DNA of 64,000 nucleotides from the NCBI GenBank assembly GCA_947685225.1, contig CANTUV010000012.1, positions 3,844,001 to 3,908,000 on the forward strand, in the 5' to 3' direction. This stretch comes from Garcia nutans (lineage: Eukaryota > Streptophyta > Magnoliopsida > Malpighiales > Euphorbiaceae). The notes below the pieces were generated by a model, which saw only the letters and a list, made by a program, of their open reading frames with translations, was not told the DNA's origin and did no database searches. Shown here in pieces: positions 59,601 to 64,000 of this stretch (positions within the stretch are counted from its first letter, which is position 1; every line of letters starts with the position of its first letter). Position numbers and translations under genes: made by a program.

Positions 59601-60817
59601 CTGATTAAATTAATGCTAAAGAGCTTCTGAATGTTGTAGATATCTGCACTTTGATTTTCATCACATCTGTGGGCATATTCACTTTGAGCGACTTTCTAAA
59701 CTTTATGACCAAATTGTGGATTTCCTTGTGAAAAGCGGGTATGGTTTTGTTCAGAGGTCAATGTTAGATTTGATAATATGTTTTGTTGTATTTCCTCACA
59801 TTGAGAGACAGACAGGTTTCCAAATATTGACTCAGTTTTGTTACAATGTTTTGATATTTTCTTTCTTTTATAACTGATAGGTATCTTTTGTTGAATGAGA
59901 AGGGTGAGAAAACTAAGGAGCAAACTGGAGTTGTGAGGACCAACTGTATTGATTGCTTAGACCGTACAAATGTTACCCAGGTAGGTTAATTTCAATTTTA
60001 CAGATACTGTTCTTTCTGATTTGTTCATAATCAAAACAGATGAGTCAAGATGATACCTGTGATATATGAACATGTCCACTCGGTACTTGTATGGTAGATA
60101 CAAGAATTCCACAGGAAGTGCATACTTCTGTCTTTTGACTTGTGTGCATTTTTATTCATCTGTGTTTATGATGATATCTCTGCTACATATTTGTGTTTAT
60201 ACACTCGGTTAGTTCTCCCAATCAAAATGATTTCAGCAGGAAGTGGATACTACAACATTGAACTGTCAGCTTGAAATTGACACATTCTCATTCATTGACT
60301 AAATATTTTCTTTCTTAAAAAAAAAGAAGAGTTGGTTAAACTGCCAAAACCATTTTTTCTTTAATTTATATTGCCCCTTTAATGGCTGTTTACGTGTTTT
60401 CTGTTGGTAAATTCGTCCTTTTATGTGATTACTCATTTTTTTCTCTCTTTTGTTGATTATAACCATAGTAATTTATGACTGCAGAGTATGATTGGACGAC
60501 GAATGTTAGAAATCCAACTTAGAAGGATTGGAGTTTTCGGTGCAGAAGAAACTATTAGCTTACATCCAAATTTTGATGATTGCTTTAAAATATGTGGGTA
60601 TACTCCTAGTTTCTGCCTGTTCTCTCAGAATGTTTATGAATCTCAACATGATCTCTGATATTTTATATTTGTCTACTACTGTTAGCATGGTTCTATAACG
60701 TTTGAATGTTTAGTTGTTGGTTTCTACTGTTTTCCTGTCTTCAGTATGGGCCAGTCATGGGGATGACATAAGCATTCAGTATTCTGGAACGCCCGCTTTA
60801 AAAGGAGATTTTGTAAG
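53612..60817 (+). CDS. SAC7: SAC-domain phosphoinositide phosphatase (RHD4/SAC6-8 type), 3' end outside window
   Basis: Removes phosphates from phosphoinositides on endomembranes; the plant SAC6/7/8 group resembles yeast Sac1, and SAC7 (RHD4) acts in root-hair tip growth. Sixteen exons: 53612-53759, 53856-53939, 54209-54336, 54435-54526, 57241-57298, 57582-57638, 57743-57776, 57882-57962, 58502-58608, 58940-59026, 59110-59187, 59480-59550, 59640-59738, 59881-59980, 60485-60593, 60745-60817. Together they give 468 codons in frame. Family phrases: RLWEFPDQYVVEPTDG, LPLWRQAEPRFLWNNYMLEV, WRRGADSDGYVANFVE. The catalytic CX5R is Cys397-Arg403 in RTNCIDCLDRTN. The last visible exon ends KGDFVR. About 120-130 further residues, including the usual two C-terminal membrane helices, are expected beyond 64000. 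The start is at tandem ATGs 53612/53615; an in-frame upstream ATG at 53444 lacks family similarity. The paralog (SAC6, 7 or 8) is uncertain. Confidence 0.93.
54860..56420 (-). mobile_element. 5'-truncated L1-type LINE in SAC intron 4
   Basis: Inside intron 4 (54527-57240, 2.7 kb), antisense to the gene. Near 56170-56400 reverse transcriptase motifs are readable: KLLERVIEHCLYLET and SPSQFGFMSDR. Downstream are LNPYLFSLILDELIRHIQ and MMFAYD, a decayed form of the usual FADD. The ORF2 C-terminal phrase PVKLKSKLYHTIIW, then MMYGN, appears twice because of a 349-bp tandem duplication. The 3' UTR with CCCCAATTAGCTTGGAATTA lies near 54890-54920. The frame is broken by stops and shifts. No gag-like ORF1 is present, so it is 5' truncated. 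Confidence 0.85.
55036..55734 (-). repeat. 349-bp tandem duplication inside the LINE
   Basis: 55036-55384 and 55385-55734 align along their length. Shared landmarks are TTCTTCTAGCAACATC, CTTGTTCAGTCTTTATGGTA, and GTGTGGTAGAGCTTACTTTT near 55325 and 55656. They have diverged by substitutions and small indels, so the duplication is not recent. Confidence 0.92.
56488..56644. repeat. possible short MITE with GGG...TGTTTGG termini
   Basis: Ends GGGTCTTGTTTGG and CCAAACATGGTCCC are imperfect inverted repeats about 157 bases apart, in SAC intron 4. No clear target duplication was found. Many plant DNA-transposon derivatives have TGTTTGG termini, so this is a tentative call. Confidence 0.35.
57777..57881 (+). 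other. U12-type (minor spliceosome) intron 7 of the SAC gene
   Basis: Exon 7 ends CAAGGGA and the intron begins ATATCCTT, the exact consensus 5' splice site of AT-type U12 introns. A perfect U12 branch site TTCCTTAAC lies at 57863-57871, very close to the 3' end. The frame is kept with either an AG end (57880-57881) or an AC end (57877-57878). The AG end gives Gly-Ser-Phe-Gln at the junction, as in SAC relatives, and a better branch-to-acceptor distance. No GT donor near this point keeps the frame and the family sequence. Confidence 0.85.
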
Positions 60818-63800
60818 GTACATTTCCGTAGGTCTATTCAGAATTTTTTTATGCAAATGCATATGCCTTCTTGCTCCACATTCACTGAAGGCCAATGGCT
60901 CAAAGCTTTATGAATATTTCCTGAAATGGCGTTTGCAGATGCATACTGACCACATCCTCTGACTTTACATGTATTGGTATGCATTAGTATCAATGTAAGT
61001 GGCCAGGCTTGTGCACAAGTGTTTAATACAAGTAGTAATTTTGATATTTCTGAAGCAATTGCTTCTTCTTTTTTTTTCCTTTCCCTTTTGTCTTGCATAT
61101 ATTAATATAGTTCAAGAGATGTTAGTAAACTTAATGCAGATGATTAAAACTAGATGTGTACCAAACTGTTTGCTCTTTTAAAATCTTGATAGCACCCATT
61201 ATCTTGGCCTTCCTCTGTAGACCTACTAATGGAATGATGCAGAAATTGAAAAATGTGACTGCTAATGTTTCTATGATAGGCAAAGCTCCAACAATGGATG
61301 AGTTTTAGGGTTCAGATTTGAAGGAGTGTTACTATCAGGATGTTGAAATTAGTGTTGATGAGAATGAGAAAAAGAATAAATGATGATTGAAGCTGTGAAC
61401 GGTAATTCATGGGTCTGTAGCTGCATATTATGAATGACGAAAGAAGTGGGACTGCAGGAGAGAGAGAGAGATAGAGAAAAGAGGCTTGATACAGTGGGAC
61501 ACAGCCTTAATAAAATTGCGATACTTGTAATCCATCATAGCAACAAAAAATCTAAGAGAAAAACTAGGTATTTATAGAAATCCTCCTATTAGGATTTGTA
61601 ATCCTAAGATAGGAAAGCTCTAAACCAATAATAAATAGGAAGCAAACAATTTTCTAAATGAAAAAGTTACATAATATTCCTAAACAGAAAAATTTACAAG
61701 AAAAATCTTAATTTTCAAAGAAAGCCAATCAAAATGAACTTTAAAGTGGTATTTTTGATAAAACTGAATTAAGTGTTAAATAATATAAATGATATGATTG
61801 TTAAATTGTTAAAATATTTAAAAGTCTAATCATTTATTGTCTTTACTGCAAATTTGAAGTTAGAAATTTTAACTTATAATTTTAAGGTATCTTTTTAGCA
61901 AAATTGAGACTCAAAACAAGCCTGTTAAACAATGGCTCATAATTGAAGAATAGTTTACACCTAGCAAAGGAGAGGATTGTGGGGTGTGGAGGAGCGACCA
62001 GTGCAAGCATATTGGGGTGTGGAGAAAGGAATCCTAGGTTGTAAATATATACAGAAGCTGCCAGTTTATTCTCTCTATAATAAAAACGAATAGAAAGTCC
62101 TCATAGATGGAGGTAGATTGTTGAATCATGTGAATCTTTATGTCTTGTATGATTGCTTCTATTTTTTCTCTTTATTTCTCTATTTATAGATTAATTCCAA
62201 TTTTTGCTGTGGCCTAAAAACGCAAGAATTACAACTAAATGTTACTAAATAAATTAAAATGATTTAAGTGCCAAAAATTTTAAGTGTTGAATCAGGTTAT
62301 GAAACACCCTCTAAATCTGTTTTTCCTTAATCTCCTGGGGTCATCAAGCGCTCTGGTTGGTGAGTTGTCCACCTAGGTAATTTGGCCTTTTTAGATGAAC
62401 TGCCCAGGCACTCAGGCCAATTATTCTAAAGATGCTGGAAATTAACCGTAGTTATTGATGCTCGAGTTCAAAAAGAATATCCTCAACATGTCCACTTTCT
62501 TTTCAACAACACCTATACTTAAATATTGGCTAGTATGTTATGTATCAAAATTTTAGCTTACCAATGCAATATTCTCCTTTTCAATACGGGTGGTTATAAA
62601 TCACTTTTTTTAAACAAATTTTGTAATAAATGATTTTTTTATTATATAGTTGTCCCTCTAGGAAGGGGAGCTTTGGCGTAACGGTAAGTGTTGTCGCTGT
62701 GTGACCTGAAGTCACGAGTTCGAGTCGTGGAAACGGCCTCTTGCAATTAATTGCAAGGGAATGCCGCGTACAAAGACCCAATGGGTCCGACCCTTCCTCG
62801 GATCCCGCTCATTGCTGGAGCATTCGTGCACCGGGTTGTCCTTTTTTTTTTTAAAGTTGTCCCTCTAAATTATTAGAAATATAAAACTGTGATTACATTT
62901 GGTTGAAATAGTTGCTTAATATTTATTAGTCATTTTGCTAAATTTTGAAAAATTATTCACGATAGTAGCAGCCGATTCAGTCTAATATGGTCTGATTCAA
63001 TCCAATTTCATTACATGGATTCCAATTTTGAAACCTTTTTTACAACCTTGAATTTGAGTGGACACTTGTATCCATTTTACATGATAATTCGAGTATCTGT
63101 AGCAGTTTGTAGTTTATGATTCCAAGTCCAATTCATGGTTTGCATGTTTGATTGATTTTTCCCCTATTTTGGTCACCATTTGCCAACACTAATTGTTCTC
63201 TTCTTGGATCCATTTGTGTGCTAAACTGTGATGATTGAGTTACTGTAAAGATCAGTTTATTAATTGTTTTTATATAGCTGAAGTTCAAAATAATGCCATG
63301 TGGTTTAGCATGTTGGCTAAGGACATGAATTTTTTGTGTAATTCTAACAGCCAGGTTTTCAATTTGTTTTCAATTAGTGTTGTGCTCATATCACTAAAAT
63401 CATATAAATATGGTGCCAGTGTGTCATATCATAACGATTAAGTTTAATCATCATTGTGTGGTAGTTGAATTGTTGGCCCCATAGCATTACATTATGAAAT
63501 TAAAACTTTTTGCTTCTTTATTTTCCAAAACATTTCCAAAACATTTAGTTTCATATAATTAGTCATTTAATGCTGTAGGGTAATTATTAAATATTAAGTA
63601 ATTTGACCAACAAAAGTTCCTGAATAGCAAAGCTGTTGAGCCACATGGTGCTTTTGTGAACTTTCCTATAATTTTTATTGTTGCCTTCTAATGCAATATG
63701 ATGACTAGTTTATTGCTTTTGAGGCGCACTTAGGTTAAATGTTTGTTGCCTTTTATTTTTGCTACATATAATTTATTTCAATGAAGAGTGATTATAAGAC

Positions 63801-64000
63801 CTGCTTGTATCAAGATTGACCTTCATCATTTAAGATCGTTAATCTCAAGAAATATGATAGATATAGCAGTCTGAATTTTCTAAAATTCAGTGTCATTATG
63901 ACTCCCTATGTATGGTGCCTAGTTTTGATGCTTTTGCTAAAAAAGCTCCGCCACATGCTTAAGCCTTTGCCATAGTTATCATAACCATATTTTCTGCCAC
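60818..64000 (+). other. last visible SAC intron (over 3.18 kb), runs off the window
   Basis: Begins with GTACAT after KGDFVR. I searched the rest for the expected next exon (codons continuing with Tyr-Gly) and found none. It contains an Au-type SINE (62661-62854), a GA-rich microsatellite near 61455-61480, and an exon-like stretch near 61217-61380 of unknown origin. Confidence 0.7.
62648..62867 (+). mobile_element. Au-type SINE with 13-bp target duplication
   Basis: tRNA-derived SINE at 62661-62854 (194 bp), plus strand. It has an internal RNA polymerase III promoter: A box TTGGCGTAACGG, B box GTTCGAGTCG. It has the Au family phrases GTGTGACCTGAAG, CTCTTGCA and GTGCACCGGG, and ends in a T-run. 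It is flanked by perfect copies of AGTTGTCCCTCTA (62648-62660 and 62855-62867). It is not a functional tRNA gene, because the region past the B box does not close a cloverleaf. Confidence 0.92.

Noticed and set aside
62661..62740. tRNA-like sequence with A and B boxes
   Set aside because: The boxes belong to an Au-type SINE; the sequence cannot close a normal tRNA cloverleaf and continues into the SINE body with a T-run and target duplication.

Overview
The window is nuclear DNA of a flowering plant, most likely a eudicot. It is AT-rich, has two intron-rich genes of plant-specific type near its ends, and about 44 kb of nested LTR retrotransposons between them. Nothing prokaryotic is present. 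I cannot name the species from the sequence alone.

Layout. 1-2590 is AT-rich intergenic sequence with a possible decayed LTR. 2693-5784 (+) is a complete eight-exon catalase gene (492 aa); intron 7 carries a long inverted-repeat (MITE-like) element. 5785-8869 holds small tandem duplications, a degenerate minisatellite with GTGC...GCAC units (about 6830-7310) and a broken coiled-coil ORF (minus strand). 8875-18740 is a very young Tekay/Del-type chromovirus (Ty3/gypsy, minus strand): two 2504-bp LTRs with only two differences that I could see, a perfect CTTCA target duplication, a tRNA-iMet primer site, and a gag-pol frame open except for two TAG codons.

The next block is built on an old minus-strand Ty1/copia element (here 'copia A': 18746-20625, 30332-30387, 41645 to about 43302). 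It was split by a Sirevirus-type copia element (20626-30331, plus) with an extra ORF downstream of pol, and by an Athila-type Ty3/gypsy element (30388-41639, minus; TSD ACCAC). The young Tekay element abuts the truncated RT end of copia A. 44821-52347 (plus) is a further decayed copia element with TSD GAAAC that has lost its RT core.

From 53612 to beyond the right edge lies a SAC-domain phosphoinositide phosphatase gene (plant SAC6/7/8 group, RHD4-like), of which 16 exons (468 codons) are visible. Its catalytic CX5R motif is intact. Intron 7 has the hallmarks of a minor-spliceosome (U12-type) intron with an ATATCCTT donor and a TTCCTTAAC branch site. Intron 4 contains a 5'-truncated L1-type LINE, and the last visible intron contains an Au-type SINE with a 13-bp target duplication. 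The final C-terminal, membrane-anchor exons are outside the window.

Functionally, the two cellular genes are unrelated neighbours (peroxisomal H2O2 removal; phosphoinositide turnover on endomembranes). Everything between them is mobile-element sequence of different ages. All exon boundaries and element limits were read by eye.
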